Source of the DNA: Syngnathus acus
Lineage: Eukaryota > Chordata > Actinopteri > Syngnathiformes > Syngnathidae
Direction of reading: 5' to 3'
DNA: 64,000 bases
NCBI RefSeq assembly: GCF_901709675.1
Contig: NC_051094.1
Span: 3,189,001-3,253,000, forward strand
Positions 10,678 through 25,400 of this stretch are shown here, piece by piece; positions within the stretch are counted from its first letter, which is position 1, and every line of letters begins with the position of its first letter. The notes beneath the pieces are model-generated. The model was not told the DNA's origin and made no database searches. It saw only the letters and a list, made by a program, of their open reading frames with translations. Made by a program: the position numbers and the translations under genes.

Positions 10678-13600
10678 TTACTTAGCGGACCTTCTGGTCC
10701 TCTTATCCCAAGAGAAGTTGGCTCCGTAGGATTTGACGCGAGGCTTTGGAGTTCGTTTGTCGGTGATGTGGTAGCTCCAACCTGGAAGGCAAACATCAGC
10801 GTGAGTGACGGTCGGCGAGGATGTCGGAGGCGTCAGGTGGACATCGGCAGCCCGGCCTGGGCTAACCTGGCTGTTATCACCGAACCGCAAACACCGCCAA
10901 TCGTCTGACTTTCAAATTAACTTCACATTTTGTCCAAGATGCCTTATTGGACATTTTTGGGTTCTTTGCATAAGCGGTTGAAAATTCTGAACCATAATTA
11001 CCATTTTTCTCAGCAAAGGCAATGGCGTCTTCCTTGGAGGAGAAAGAGAGCACCATGTTGGATAAGGGATCAGCGCTGGGGAGAAAAAGAAAAAAAAAAA
11101 ACCTTATACGGAATATTTTTGACAAAAGTCACAAAGTTAACGATTCTTACCTTGAGGCCCAGCCCATCAGTGGGTTCTCCCAACGTTCCCTGGTGTCAAA
11201 GTCCATCTTCCACTTTTTGGTGCCGTTGACTCCCGACTGCATTGCGGTCTTGGCGGGCACGAAGATGTGAACTTTGCGTGTCTTCACGTGCTCCTCCGGC
11301 ACCCCTGTCACAGCGCTGATGTCCTAGGGGGGACAAACAATCTTTAAATAAACCGAGGCATAAATTATGGTGACACACATTTAGTAGAGGTGAACAACAT
11401 CTGCTACAGTTGTTTGGCAATGGGCTAAACTGCGCTATTCCAAGAGTTTTCATTCAATTTGTTGAATGTTGTTTTCTCTCCTAACATTTGAGCATGAAAG
11501 ATTTGCAATGTGGAAGAGGGGGGAGGGGGGGCTGCGAGAAAGTTGGCCCGCAGGTGCACGAGAAGGAACAAGAAAACGCCAAGTAACTCTCCAAGCCAGA
11601 AAAGAGCAGAATGTACCTTGTAAATCAAAGCATCCCATAATATTTATTTCCACTTTTATACGATACACCCAAAAAAGTTTGATGGATTCTGATTGGAGCA
11701 CATATTCAAAGGTAATATCAGCGCTTCGCACGGATAATTTATCGTTCCCAGAGCAGTTGCGAAATCCAAGTTGCCTTCAGCCTTTTGGGATGGATTAAAT
11801 TCTTTTAAACAGAGGACAAAAGCCCGTAGGCGGCTGCAAGAGCCAGCCACCTGTGTCCCCGATAGACCCTTTGCACCACCTCTATCCAGGACGGACGGAC
11901 AGACGGACGGGGCTCCTCCGATTCTTGACAAAATTAGCAAACAAGCGATGGGAAACGGGCGACAAAACCCCGACAAACCTCCCATCGCGTCGGCACCAGC
12001 CACCCAAGACCGAGGCCTTCCCTTTCAATTGAAGAATTTTACACCTTTCAATGGCCATTACAACTTCAAAGAATCAAATTTTCATCATTGTCTGTCATCC
12101 GCCGCTTGATTTGTAGAGAGGGCGGGGGCGGTGGGGGTCGCTTTGCATGAACCCCACACACAAAAGCCCGTCTATGCTTCAGCAAAAGAGCTTCCAATGC
12201 TATTTAAGCCTTGGAAATGACAGGTTCAACTGCTAAACATGGTTGGCTCAATGAAATCATAAACAAAATGTGCACATTGAAAGAGGGAGAAGAATTCACA
12301 AGTGCTCGGTAATTATTTCCGTCTGCCCCATCTACTTAACCTTGACAATTCCTGCGTGTCGCCCAGAAGAGAAAAACATGTTCTCTTCACCCCAAGGGAA
12401 AGCGGCGGGCGGATGGCTGATGACACAAGAACACCCAAGACAGTGTGAGAGTGCAACTAAATTAAGACGCCAATGTTTTTTTTTTAAGCAAGTCGGGAAG
12501 CCGCCGGAGAAACCCAAACAACGTTGCTGTCGGCTGGATTCGAGTAGCGATTGTGTGTGGATAACACGAGGATCCAAAAACAAACCACGGTTTGATTCTC
12601 AGCAGTCACATGGGGCATTTTTTGGACAAAAAGATTTTCTAACAAGGGCGTGGAGGGTGATTTTTTTTGTCTCTTAGCAGTAACATTAAATACATCAGGG
12701 TATTAATGAACAAGGTTTTTTGACAGACCACACTGGGACCTCAAATCATCTTTTCTCATCGATATGAATGGAAAGGCCATTAATCCGTTTCAGCTTCTCC
12801 CGCCAACAAAAAAAGATTTCTTTTAATAAGAAAAACAGCACTCCATAATATTTTCATGTCATAACAGCAATTATTCAATTCAATAGAATGTAAAGAATTC
12901 AACTGTTGTTTCCTTCACTTCAATGGGGATTGCGCTGCTCCTTCTGGTGTGCACACCTTGGCCACCAGGGGGGGGGAGTATAATACAAACATGAGAATAC
13001 GTGTGTCGCTCTTCGCCTACGAGTACTGTTCTATAATCTGGCGGTGGGTGGGGCAGCCTTGCAAGGCCGCATAGATAGATTGAAAGAAAAAAAAAAAAAA
13101 TAGGCGGAGCATGTACATCCTGATCGGGAATATACGTCATCATTAGTGTGGGTGGTTGATATTCAAATTCCCTGACAAAAAAAAATAGGAATAGGAATGC
13201 ATTTTCTTGACATTCAACTGACAAGTAATAACAAATCATCTCTAGCAGCAAGAGTGTGAAGTTTGTCAACACTCAGCTTTCACCATTCAAGCGTAAGAAA
13301 AATAGTACGCTGAGTGGCGCTTGAATCGCATCTCACTCAAAAGACACTTAAGGGAAAAACAGAGGCACTGGAAACGCTCTTAGCTCATTACGGGCCACTG
13401 TAAGCACAAGTAGCAGTCTAGACTGGGACTACGCTCGCTCGCTCGCACTCACGAGGTTATCGGCCCGGCCGGCCGGCACACTGCGGGCCACAATACGGAC
13501 GGTTCATAATTGTGGCTGGAATGCGCTGCGTTCCCAGGAGGACTAGGCGGCAGCCTTTACAAAAGGAAAAACACGCTGGCTGGCTGGCTGGCCACTTTTT

Positions 13601-16600
13601 CTTTCTTCTGCCACGTACAGGAAGCAAAATGAGAAGCATCAAGTTTGACACTATTCACTGGCTGGTTGGCCAGCCGGCCGGCCGTCCGACAATACCTGGC
13701 TGGCTGCGCAGACAGAATGCAGAGCTTAAGAGCGGGAGGGGGCGCCGGCCACGCTAAAGTCTCCGTCACGTAAAAGCGTGTCGCTATTTGTGACACCTCT
13801 GGGCCGCGTGTCAAATAAAGAGCACGGGGGGCTCCAGTACCACGCCGAAAGCCGGTACCCCTCAATGCTCCGGGTGGGATCGGCAGGGGCCGCTTGCGTA
13901 AACCGCCGCTATTTGGCTGCGTGGATGTTTGTGTTGGTCAAGTGACAATGTGTTTTTGCAAAACAGCCAACAAGTGGGATTTTTTTTTTCTCTCGGTGCT
14001 CTAAGTATGCATGAAATCAAAGATGTTTGGCCTTATTTTGGCATTTCAAGTCAAATCTGACTTCCTGTCCACTGGAGCGTTTTGTTATTTTGCACTTGGA
14101 TAACCTTGGCCTCCTTTTAATCCTGATTGGTTACGTTCAATCTGCCATTAATGACCATGAATGTCAGAGGTTGCTTCTAAAAAGAGTAGATATCGAGGCA
14201 TAGCTGAGGAAGCTTATCGAGGCTGAATTCAAGAGAAAAAAAAAAACCCACTGTCGATGTGTGACAGACGCAAAGTGTCCTCCAGCCAACGCGGTGTTCA
14301 TATTGTTTGCATGATTTACACTTCACATTTCCTGCAATGCTTTTCCCACACGCTGGAAATTCAAAGCCACTTTATCTGCTCTCAACATTCTTGCTGATTT
14401 CATTTGCAGATTGAGTGTTTTTTTTTTTTTTAAATAGATAAATAAGTTAAGGACATTTTAAGGATTTTTTGCAGCAAACGTAAATGGAAAGAAAAACGCC
14501 TCGAAAATATTTCGGCCTCACGACGTCCAAGAAAACAAATCATCTGAGATGACGGGCGGCCAAGTTGGATGAAGGTAGAAAACGCCAGGGGGACGAGCGA
14601 GCTACTACCCAAGGACCTCACGGAGTTTTGGCCAAGACCTGGGAGCGCCGCGTCCTCTGCGCTCTTACTGTTGCTTCGCTTAGCCTCGCGTTTCTCCTTC
14701 CAACACTCGATACTCCCCTCGCGCCTATTGACGACAAGAGGATTATTTTAGTCCTAAAACAAACCATAAAAAGAAAATTCACATCTGTTTGTGTTGCTCC
14801 TTGACGGCTCAATTATTAGAAAATCATCTGCGTGCGACGGCGCCAAGAGGTGGACGTGCGGGGACAACGTTAGCATGGCAGACTTCAGCTCAGCGAGCGT
14901 CTCCAGTGCGTGCGTGCGCTTGTTCTTTTGTCTTTAGCACTTTTGTTCAAACCATTCTTTACGATTCGTGTCAATACCACATCAATCCTGTTCGTTTGTT
15001 TGGGACAACTCTTCACTTTGAATTTTCACAATGAATACACGAGGTCATTGATTGAGCGTCCGACCGACGGACCCCGCACGTTTGACAAAACGGCAGGAGC
15101 CAAAACAGTTGGTCGTACCGCAAAGCCGCGGCCCGGTCGCACCGCAAAGCCGCGGCCCGGTCGCACGTGTTACGCCAGACCCGGAGCCTCACTCAACAAC
15201 CTTGGCCGGTTCCCACCTCTGCAACGTCTTTGAAGTGTAAAAAGCGTGCCAATTATGGATTGGGCGTAGAAGCAAATCTCAGGTTGCTGGCTCATGTGCG
15301 TGTGTGGGAACAGGCGTGGCCAAGAGAACAAGAAGCAGCTGGCGTGAGGGTCATCTCCAATCTCACATTACGCATACCGTCAGGATGGAAGCGCTAGCTC
15401 CTTTTGTGGCCGCTTTGTTGCATCCCTTACGGGCGGGCTCTTTTCAACAGATATGTATTGCGAGTTGACATCAAAATGACTTGGAGCTATCTATTTTTAC
15501 CAAAAGATCCACATTCGCAAACGCCGGTGTTGACGCATTATTGTTAGCACTTGTGGGAAAAAAATAAAAGAATACCTTTGAAGCAGATATTAGAATTTGT
15601 CACTCAGTAATGTCTCCCAACAAAGCGGATCAGTCCAGAAGCTCGACGAATAAAACATCATATTGTGTCCATGCACCCTGTGAATGTTCACGCAAGCTTT
15701 TTATTGGCTCTCTCTCTCGCTCGCCACAACGCTCGCTAACTTTGGAGAGCGTTGATGAATGACGTGCTATTTAGTGGAAGACGCATAATTAAGCCACTTG
15801 TCCGACGCCTTTCAAAGACATCCGACATTTGCGGACGCCGGACACAGCTGACATTTTTTTTGAATTTCACGTGCCTTTCGAGAGGGCCAGCAGACAAAAC
15901 ACACTTGAGCTGTCTGGGGCGGGAACCAGGGGGTGGGAGGCGGCGGCGGCGGCGGCCGTGGGCTTGACTCTGGCGTCGCAAACGTGCTCGCTGTCTGAGG
16001 CTTGGAGAAGACTTACACCGGTTGGGCTAAATATAGCGCGCCTGCGGGCACTTTATGCTGATTCTGAAAACATATTTTCTTGTCATTTTGTTCGTATGAC
16101 ATCGAGCTCCCGTTTGAATAACACAAGCTTTAACTGCCACATCCATGTCCACTTCCTGGCTCATAAAGTATTGGTTAATGCATTAGCTATTGAAAAAAAA
16201 TAATGTCTGTCTGTCCAACTCGAGACGGTTAAGATGGACATTCAAAACAATTACTGAAACGGCCACATCTTTAAGATAAGGCCCGCAAATCTGTCGCTCA
16301 GATGTCACTGATGTCAAAGTCAAGGCCAGGGGGCCAGATCCGGCCCACCGCATTATTTTATGTGGCCCGCAAAATCCCGAGTGTCAACTCGATGTTTCTT
16401 GTTAAAATGCCCAAACTCTAGATTGTCTTTTCTTTTAATAACAGTGAGATATTGCATTGTTATAATCCCAATTTCAAAATAAATTGGAAAATTGTTGGAC
16501 AATTGTTGGATGTGATAATATCCACACCCATTCATTTCATTGATGGCCCCGCGAGGGGAAACTGTAACTCAAATGTGGGCCGCCACAAAAAATGAGTTGG

Positions 16601-19600
16601 GCACTTTTGCTTTAAATGAAGAAAAAAGTAAATATTTGCCAATTAGAAGATGCGCCGTGCTCAGCATTAAACAGGGTGGGCTGGTTTCACGCTTCAGCGT
16701 ACGTCCTCTCTTTGCTTCCCGTCTCAATTCCCCGCTGCCCAATAACGCGTCTGGTCTCTCTTGTAAAACCCGAGTGCCTTTGGAGAAGTCCATAACGAGG
16801 CTTCACGAGCGCTTTTAAGATGATGGTGTTGTCTTTATGTGAGGAGCGGGAACGCGCTTGCCCGCCCGCGGCTAACATATCGGCATTGGATTAGCGCTTA
16901 TTTTCCAAGACGAGCCGTGTAAACCATCTCTGCCAAAGGGCGAGAAAGGAGTAAGGGAGGTCGCAGACGTTTCGTGTCGAGCCGCGTATCAGTGGCCTGC
17001 CAGCCGGACGCTGCCCAGCAGAGCTGCCCAGCATGCTTAATCAAACAGTAATTACAAACAAAAGCGGGCCGGGCCGGGCCAGGCTCTGGGCCAGCGCTGG
17101 GGCTCCGTCACGCAGGGCTTTTTTTTTTTTCTTCTTTGCCTCTCAATTGAGGCGCTTTTTTCACAATGTGCTCAGAGACATGGCAAAATTTGGAGCATTC
17201 AGGCTTGTTAGTGTCATTCTGTAGTTCTTTCAGTCTTTCGGCATAGATTTTCACCCGATTTCTCCCCTCCGGGTTGGGATCGGGCTTTTTTTTCCGTTGC
17301 AAAGTTGATGATCAGACAAATGAATGATAGTTGCGCGGTTGATGCTGTGCGATGAATCTCACGGTACAGTTGCCGCAAGAATGTGACTTGTGTGTGTGTG
17401 TGTGTGTATAGACACATGTCTTTCATAAACCAGTGACAATACGGTTTGAGTTGGCGATGAAAAACAGATGAAGATCTGGGGGGGCAGAAAGGCATCAATC
17501 TGTTTGAGAACAAAATCTGAAAGGACCTCACAATTTTGGAGGCTTCAGACTTTTTTTTTTTTTTAAATAACAGGTTTATGCTTTGGAAGCTCAGACTAGC
17601 CTCCCCTGCCCTTCCCCAATCTATCTGTAATGGAGAAAAGTGCAGACGCAAGTTCCTGCAAGCATTGTTTTGTTTGGGGATCGATGGGCAAGATACCCAA
17701 TGTCACCCAAAGATTCAGACTTTTTGGCGCCGCATCAAAAAAGCTCATCGGCGTGAGGTTATTCAGAACGGCCGGCGCTTTCTCCTCGGGAGAGCGCGTG
17801 CAAACCTCTCGCCGATTGGCACTTATTGACGTCCGGATGAATGACTAGCGTGCTGACATAGTGTCCAAAAGAGAGAGCGCTGTCCCATGTGAGACGGATG
17901 GGGGCACGGCTGACTGTACTGTGAACAGCTGAGGGCCTCTCTTTTGGGCCCGTCTGAGCCAGTGTTGGACTTTTTCCCGGGCCACAAAGGGACCTCTGTG
18001 TGAAGTGGCCACTGTCTTTTTTTTTTGCCAGTCTCAGGGTGTCTCACAATCTTTTTCCAAGCTTCTTTTCTTTCACCCCCACCTCATTTTTGAGGCCCTG
18101 ATTTTTTCTTTTCCTTTCCCTCTTCTCCGCTGTAGCCCCCACTGAGAGGACCGAGACAGACACTCCACTCAGCCAAAGGTTTGTCTGGTCAGCTTTGGTG
18201 AGGGACAAAAGCACAATCACCGACGCTGCCCACACACAGCACCAAGCCCCCCCCCCCCCAACCCGGCAAAGCCCCAAAACAAGACCAGAACAGACTCGGC
18301 TGGCCATTCTTGCCAAACTTCCTATTTGGTATCGTTTATCTCACTTGTCTTTTCATGGCTTCAACAGTAGGATGACGGGAGACCTCGAACTTGTCCAAAA
18401 CTAATTTGACATTTTCTTTAAAGAAATAATGGAAACATAGTCATATTTTGACACAGCATTTTAGCTCTGAAAAAAAAAAAAGAGCCCACTGCAAAAGGAT
18501 CCATTTAGATGTTGCAATAAAAGCCAAAGAAAAAGTCAAACTCCCACAGAAGAAACCCTTTAAAACTGGCTGCAGTCCCTCGTGTGGCTTTTGAGGTTCC
18601 ACGGCATTTCAAAAGATTCTGCTTTTTTTTTTTACAAATCACTTGTATCGCTGTGGGTTTTACAAACAACTGCACTACTTCATATGAAAAGTATGAACAA
18701 AGCCCCTGAAGACTCATTGCGTGGGGGATGTTTTTACAAGATTAAATTAAGATGGAAAATATGAGCAAGTCCATGGCGAATAAATGAGCCATCCGGAATG
18801 GGAAGATTGCAAGTTTAGCACAGAGAAGGACCAAACGGGGTCAAAGTTCGACTGTAAGGTACATAGAAATGGACAGCAGACTAGTGTTTAAAACGTCTGC
18901 CTTGCAGTTTTCTGCATCATAATCATCATTGCACTTGCTTGCCATCATTTCACAGTTTCCACTTTGACTGATTCCAGGGTCAATTTGGCAGGCGACTCCA
19001 AGGGTTTGTAACATTTTCTTCCACAAAAGCGTAATTGTTCAGGCCTCTGATCCAAGCATTGTGTGCGCATGAGACAAACCATCCATTTGGACGACGGAAT
19101 CCTTACCAGTTTCTCATCGACTGTGATGAGCTGCGTGTCTCGTCCGGCTCCCTCTGCCAGCCTCTGTGCCGACGTGCTCGTGGATCGAAGAAAAAAAAAG
19201 GCGGAGAAAAATCAAATTATTCTAAAAAAGAAATAGTACATCAAAGTGACAATTACGCAAGTTGGGCCATCTCAGTCGGAAAATGAAGCGGCGAGGTGGG
19301 AATCCCCTCCCCTCGCCTCCCCTTCCCTCGCCTCGCCTCCCCGCCAACTATTACTTCTGTCTGGTGAATTTCTGGCTGAGTGTGGCTCTCATCCTAATGA
19401 CAAGACGTGCTTTGTGTTAACTGGGGTCAACTGTCCGGCAAGGATGGACTGTGTAGCCCTTTGTCAATGTGCCTCCAGAGTGACATTGGACTGCACAACC
19501 ACAAAAACTTTGCCGTCGATAGCGGGATGGTCCCATACTATGGCATCGACACCTTGCAAAAATCGACTTCAGTTGTTCAATTCAAAAACTTGACCTCATC

Positions 19601-20881
19601 ATAAAGCAAAAAAAAAAAAAACTTTTTATTATCAAGCAAGCCTTGTTTTCATCAGCTGTGAATTCCCGAAAAATACAATAATAATGATAATAGGGCTGCG
19701 ACGGTACAGATAACCTATGCCACGGCTCTTGGTATCTTTTTGTGGAAACACTTTTTTTTTTTTTTTCGATGGAAATGTTGCTTTATTTTGCTTTCCAGCA
19801 GCATTTTTTTTCCCAAAATCTGGGATTTATTTAATTACTAATGATTTCGACACATTAATCCATAACCCTGACACTAAGCCCCAGTTTAAAACCCTAACTT
19901 TGATTGGAAATCCTAATATAACCCTATTTTGAAAACCTAACTTTCGTTTCAACGAAACCCACACCCGAGTTTAAAACCTTACTTCAAAACTCTAACCCTT
20001 GGTTGGAAAGCTGATTTTTCTTATATTTGAAACTACACTTTGAAACCTTAACCCCAGTTTTGAAAGGGAACTTACTCAGTAGTTACCACGACTGCTTTGG
20101 GCTACGTTTCTTTTACTTTCTTTGAGTTACATTATTCTGTTTCAACTCTTTGAAAAGACAATATATATTAATGAACATTTTTGATGAATGTACGCCGAAA
20201 AGCTAGTTTTCTACAGCAGTCCCTTTGCCTGTGGTTACTAGGCATCCCTTAGAACAAATAAAATAAAAAAGTACAAACTGCATGACAGATAAAACAAGGT
20301 ATGACTATCCATGAAAGCGTGCACTGTACAAAGAAATTAAAATTCCTACAGATTTGATATTAAATAAATAGTCAAATACGGTAATACCACAGTAATTGTT
20401 CACATCTCTGGGTGTCATCTGCCATTTATGGCATTAAATTTAACGAAAGAAGTGAAAAAAATTCTTTGCTTGTGGTACTCAATTTTACTGGTGTGGGTTA
20501 TTTGTGACTGCAGCTAGTTTTAGCGAGTTAGCCGGCTAGGTGAATGTTTAAAGGGCGTGTGCAATGCTATTGTTTGTTTGTTTTTGCCCTAAAATAATCA
20601 TCTAAATAGTGAAAAACGCAATTTCAGCTTTCAAGTATTAACAATTCTTCATTTTGCTGTGCGTAAACGCAGGGTATGTTTAGCCAGTGAAATGCTAGCC
20701 GCACGACCTGCGCGCTTCGTTCGTTGCATTTTTTCCAAAGTTACTCCACGGCCGGGCAAATGAGAATAAAGGGACAACACAAATGATGTAATATTTACCT
20801 AAGGGGTTTCAGGAACACTTTAGAAGCAGCGTTGATCACAGAAAGACGTCCCAGTCCCAAAAGTGACATTGAGGTCGCCAT
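10678..20881 (-). CDS. ndufs4: NADH dehydrogenase (ubiquinone) iron-sulfur protein 4, complex I accessory subunit
   Basis: Five coding exons on the minus strand: 20799-20881, 19107-19176, 11151-11323, 11002-11075 and 10678-10781. They total 504 nt, giving 167 aa (human 175). The start at 20881 opens [20 protein letters not shown], an arginine/serine-rich mitochondrial presequence. Conserved blocks follow: [66 protein letters not shown] and [19 protein letters not shown]4 sits in the N-module/Q-module junction of complex I on the matrix side and is needed for late assembly and stability. The tail is RRSAK where mammals have RVSTK, the reported PKA site. Intron 2 is 7.8 kb and holds only non-coding DNA. 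All splice sites are GT-AG and phases agree. Confidence 0.96.
11324..19106 (-). other. ndufs4: ndufs4 intron 2
   Basis: A 7.8-kb intron with no other gene recognised; the open frames are short and unlike known families. It has GC-rich GGCCGGC/GGCTGGC repeats at 13440-13760, a twice-repeated 23-bp GC-rich unit at 15117-15164, a GGC run at 15939-15957, a (GT)n tract at 17389-17408 and several poly(A/T) runs. Confidence 0.7.
16300..16600. mobile_element. Degraded repeat with GGCCAGATCCGGCCC end (hAT/MITE-like)
   Basis: The stretch begins TGTCAAAGTCAAGGCCAGGG and continues with CCAGATCCGGCCCACC and TGTGGCCCGC, a signature seen at ends of widespread hAT-derived short elements in vertebrates. It sits in ndufs4 intron 2. 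The right border is blurred and no target duplication was found. Confidence 0.45.
19850..20060. repeat. Degenerate AACCCTAAC-rich tract
   Basis: ndufs4 intron 1 holds many imperfect AACCCTAAC / AAACCCTAACTTTG words over about 200 bp. They resemble telomere-like words but are spaced by other sequence, so this is better described as a degenerate minisatellite. Confidence 0.5.
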
Positions 20882-22427
20882 GTTTGTTGTCATCAAGAAC
20901 AGACGGCAGCCGCGGTAGGACAAAACAGTTCGGACGGAATGCGAACACGAGCATGACAGTGAACAGGACGGGGATTTGACCCATTCGTGTTCAGACATGT
21001 CAATCCAGACAAAGTTTTCACATGGACATTTAATATCATTTTTTTGGGGTGTGGTTTTATGAATAATTGATTTGAGACTGCAACCCTTTTACAGATACTC
21101 AGGCATTGGGAAACAAATATCATTAAAGAAAATAAATGCTACATAAAACATTTACAATTAATATTTAATAAATAGAGTTCAATTCTATTTGAATACCAAT
21201 TTAATTAACAGGCTTGAAACTTATCGCTAATGTGAGTAATTTGAAACCGAGCTTGTTGTCGTATGCGCATATGTGCTGCTCTTTTTCTTTTTTATCATCA
21301 ATCAATTTTTGATCATTTCCACAGGAAACAGTCAGAAATATGTATAAGGAAAAAAAAACTTTTATTGATTTACTCTTCATAGCTGTACAAATACCCTCAA
21401 ACATTTTTGTATGTACATATATATGACATTTACATAAAAAATACAAAACTATATATTCATAACAGAATTTTGTATTTCTCTTGCTGATGCTTGAAAATAA
21501 AAAAAAGCAATCTGAGGAAAAAAAAGAAAGAAAGTGTGATATTGTATTGAATACTGCAATAAAATGCTGGCTAATCCTATCGGAGCTCTGCAAGAGCAAG
21601 ATCGACATGGGGGAAAGACAACAGCAGACAAGTGTTAATTTCCAAAGTCGTCAAGTATCATCCCAAATGTACCTCTTTTTTTCTTGTTGTTCCAATGCGA
21701 CAATATAAATGCTATCGTAGAGCGCTGACAAAGCAAAAGGCCTAAAAGTCAACTAAAAAACAGGAGAAAAAAAAAAATCAAATGGCTCTTTTTTCTTTTT
21801 CTCTTCCATTTGTAATTACTGCTGAGTTGCATCTGTTTAAAAAAACATTGAGAGACTCCCTTTGGTCAGTTATTATTATGATCTGTAAACAAACCAGAAA
21901 CACATCTGTACATTAAAAAAAGTTGATATATTCCCAATAAATAAACACACAGCCTAAACATGCATTTACGTAGGTGTGACATAAACATCTGTGATAGAGA
22001 TTTGACAGTAACAAGCAGATTTTCTTATTCTTTCTTTCTTTTGTCTTTTTACAGTTGAATGAAAGCGGAATGCAATTTACAGCATTTGTCAAGGACTCAT
22101 ACTTACATGGTAACGTGACAAATAAATAACACTGTTTCTTTGGACAAATATATTTCTTCATGATAATAAAAAAAAAGAAAAGAAAAAAAGCGTGATGACA
22201 ACAAAAAAGGGAGAAAATGAGTGGTAGATTCTAAGCCTGACATTGTAAATGTATAAATAAGAAAACACGAAAAAAAGTATAAATAAACATCTAGCAGACT
22301 GGACTATATTTATACTTCCTTTTTGTTTCTAAATAAATAAGCATACACGTCATGTACAGTAAGGACGTGGTTCCTTGGGACTGGCATGAGCGAACGTGTG
22401 TGTGGAGGTGGGGGGCAATTGGGGGGG
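20882..22427 (-). other. fst 3'UTR and fst-ndufs4 spacer
   Basis: The stretch is AT-rich and non-coding. On the minus strand a canonical AATAAA at 21361-21366 lies about 1.06 kb after the fst stop and is the best candidate for its 3' end. The remaining 480 bp to the ndufs4 start codon must hold the ndufs4 promoter; no TATA box is evident there. Confidence 0.5.
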
Positions 22428-25400
22428 CTATCCATCCAGTATTGAAGATAAACGCACATAGGCCTTGTAGTCTTCATCATCATCATCCTCCTCCTCCTCC
22501 TCCTCTTGCTCTTCTCTGATGGCTACATGAAGGAATATAGCTGTTGTATGAATACGGACCACAACATATCAAAAGTCAGAGTCTAAAAAGGTGGAGGGAA
22601 GGTGTCGGGGGGGGGGGGGGTTCAGAGGGTCTGGGGTCCAGTGGATTGGGGTGGATGTGTGGAAAAAAAAATGCTTTTCTTCTCTGTATGTTGCAGAGCG
22701 GAGAAGGCGTCACAAGTCGGGCCTCGGCAAGCAGCTTAAACGTCCGCAACGCGACTCTGAGGTATTTGACTTTTTTTTTTTTTTTTTACATTTTGGACAC
22801 ACAATACAAAAAACAAAGCAAAGCAAGGGTGACAGTATTTAGAAAAAAAAAACGGAAAAAAAAAACAGGCAGTCCCTTGTCAATCCAAACATTCAGACAT
22901 GATATATCACATTCAGTGGAGAACAACGACAATGATTTTTTTTCTTTTTCTTTTACAGTGAAAGGAGGACACGGGTTAGCTTCCTATGTCAAATATCACA
23001 TTGAGAAATATTCAGCCCATGAGGTGATCGTAAAGTTGGTCCCTCGGGTGTCATAGCACGGGAACCTAACAATGAGACATTCTTTTGAGTGGAGTAACAT
23101 GGAATGTAAATGCGATACTTCCTTCAGGGCTCTTGCTCAATTTCAACAGCGCTTAACCTCCAGCACGGCCACCCTCAACCCCCCTCCCCACTACCACCAC
23201 CACCACCTCCCCGACAAATGCTGTCTGCTCCACAGATAGATAAATAGTCTACAAGGTTCAAATTGGCCGTTCGTCTTGACCTATCACGACACCAATGTTA
23301 CAATCGCCATCAAGCGTCCGTGACATATTCACAAGAGACATCGGAAATGATTCATTTACAGCTGACCAAAAGAAAACATATTTATAGAAAAAGTCAACAG
23401 AAAACACACAAATACACTAGTAAGGTGATTGAGTGAATTTACAACTAGCAAAATAAAACAAATAAAAACATTGATGGCTTGACTGCTTGTTGATCTTGTG
23501 TAGTGACAAAATAGAGTGCACTCCATGTTTGCTCGCCCAAAGTCATTCTAGATTCCAAAATCATGCATGTTCACTTTATGAACGACTCCAAATTGTCCAC
23601 GGGAGAAAATGTGACTGATCGTTTTGCTATTTGTGTGCCGCAATTGTAACTGACCACAAAGTCACTCCCACATTCCAAAAACCATGCGTGTCAAAATTGT
23701 CCAAGTGTGAATGCGACTCGTCCGAGGTACAGTGGACGGAAGGGGACCGAGCCAATAAAGGAATAAGTGAACATCTGTGTGTAACACTGGTCAACAACAA
23801 ATTTTAATCAATAGTGCGGTGGCTTTGTGTATGCTGGACGCTGATTTCAAAAATGTCTACTCCCTGCAACACATCAGGTTTTTTGAGACATTTTCATTTT
23901 TTTTGTTTGACCTACAAAAGCTTGCGCAATGCACTTTTCACCAGGGCACATTTGAAATCAGCGCAAAAATCCGTCTATAAAAGTTTACTTGCATCTCAAA
24001 AAAAAAAAAGAAAAAATTTGTTGACCAGTGTAATTGACTCCCATTTTAAACCCAAATGATAAAATTAAAAAAAAAAAAACCACTCAGGAACCTCCATTAT
24101 GAATTTTTCACAAAAAACAGGTTTTGGCTCCCCTTCACCCCATATTGAAAAAAAAAAAAGGGCAAATAGGTGAATAGGCCCTCTGTGCACCTGGCGGCTC
24201 GCCCCAAAGTTAGCTGGGATAGACTCCAGCTGAACACCAATGAAAGCCAAGCACTCTAGCAAACGGATGAATGGTGTGCAGAATGATTCTGCCCAGTACA
24301 ACGCTGGCATGGAAACAGGAGTTCCAGCTAAATGGCCACCCCTATCTTGCTTTGTGACGGAATCGCTCCAATGCTTGAATGAGATTTAAGGCAAATATAC
24401 TCATCACATACATGTGAATATGAACATATGACGATTGCTCCACTGCAAACTCCCACCTCACTCGTACTGAATTAGTCTCTCTGTTGCAATACTTTGCAGA
24501 GGAATTACATGGAGGGGGAGGGGGCGGGGTTCAAAAACAAAAAGACAACATCATGCAAGTCCATTCCATTCCGAGTCCGTTCTCCTTGCCAAAACTGCGC
24601 TTGGTGGTGTGTCTGGGGCGGGAATTCAAGGAAGGGAAGGGAAAGGAAAGGAAAGGAAAGGAAAGGAAAGGAAAGGAAAGGAAAGGAAAGGAAAGGAAAG
24701 GAAGGGGCAAGGGGGTCTTTTAAGCAATGCGGAATATTGTCATTTTTCCTTGGAGGGGGGGGGGGCCGGGTTTGTCATATTTACTTACAGTTGCAAGATC
24801 CCGAGTGCTTGACCTCCAGCAGCACCCCCTCGGAGCAGGCGGCCTGCTTCATGGTGCATTCGCTGGGGTAGGTGGTGTTGTCGCTGGCGCATACCGCCTC
24901 GTCCGTCCGGCTCTCGGGACACGTGTCTTCGCACAGAGAGCAGCGTCCTCGGCTCATGCGGGCGTCCCAGAGACACTTCTTGCCGCCGCCGCACTGGATG
25001 TCCTGGCAAGACTTGGCCTCTGAAGGCACACAAAAGAGTCAGGGGGGTTAAGGAGACAGGGCTACGCTGTTTTGGGCTTGGATTGGACGTTTGAACATTT
25101 CATGCAAAGCCACCCCTGACCACAGGGGGCAGAAGCACTCACATTATGTAAAAGAAGGCTCCAGTTACTTGTGGGGAAAAAATACCTTGGTAAAAGTAGA
25201 CTTTTTTTTAAGTAGAGAGTCTGAAATGAACTCAAATACCGAAGTAGTATCAGTAGTGGTTTTTTTTTTACTGACAAATATGTACAGCAATCAAATAATC
25301 AGACGTACGTACACAGTTTGTGATTGTGCAAGGCTCTTTTGTTGTTGCTCGTGAATTGTGCCCAAACACACTTACAATGTGTGTTTTGTGTTTAAAGTGC

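Noticed and set aside
19850-20060. Interstitial telomere repeat
   Set aside because: AACCCTAAC words are degenerate and not in tandem TTAGGG register, so a fusion point is not supported.
24781-25023. Plus-strand open frame opposite fst exon 5
   Set aside because: Shadow of the GC-rich follistatin domain exon on the minus strand.
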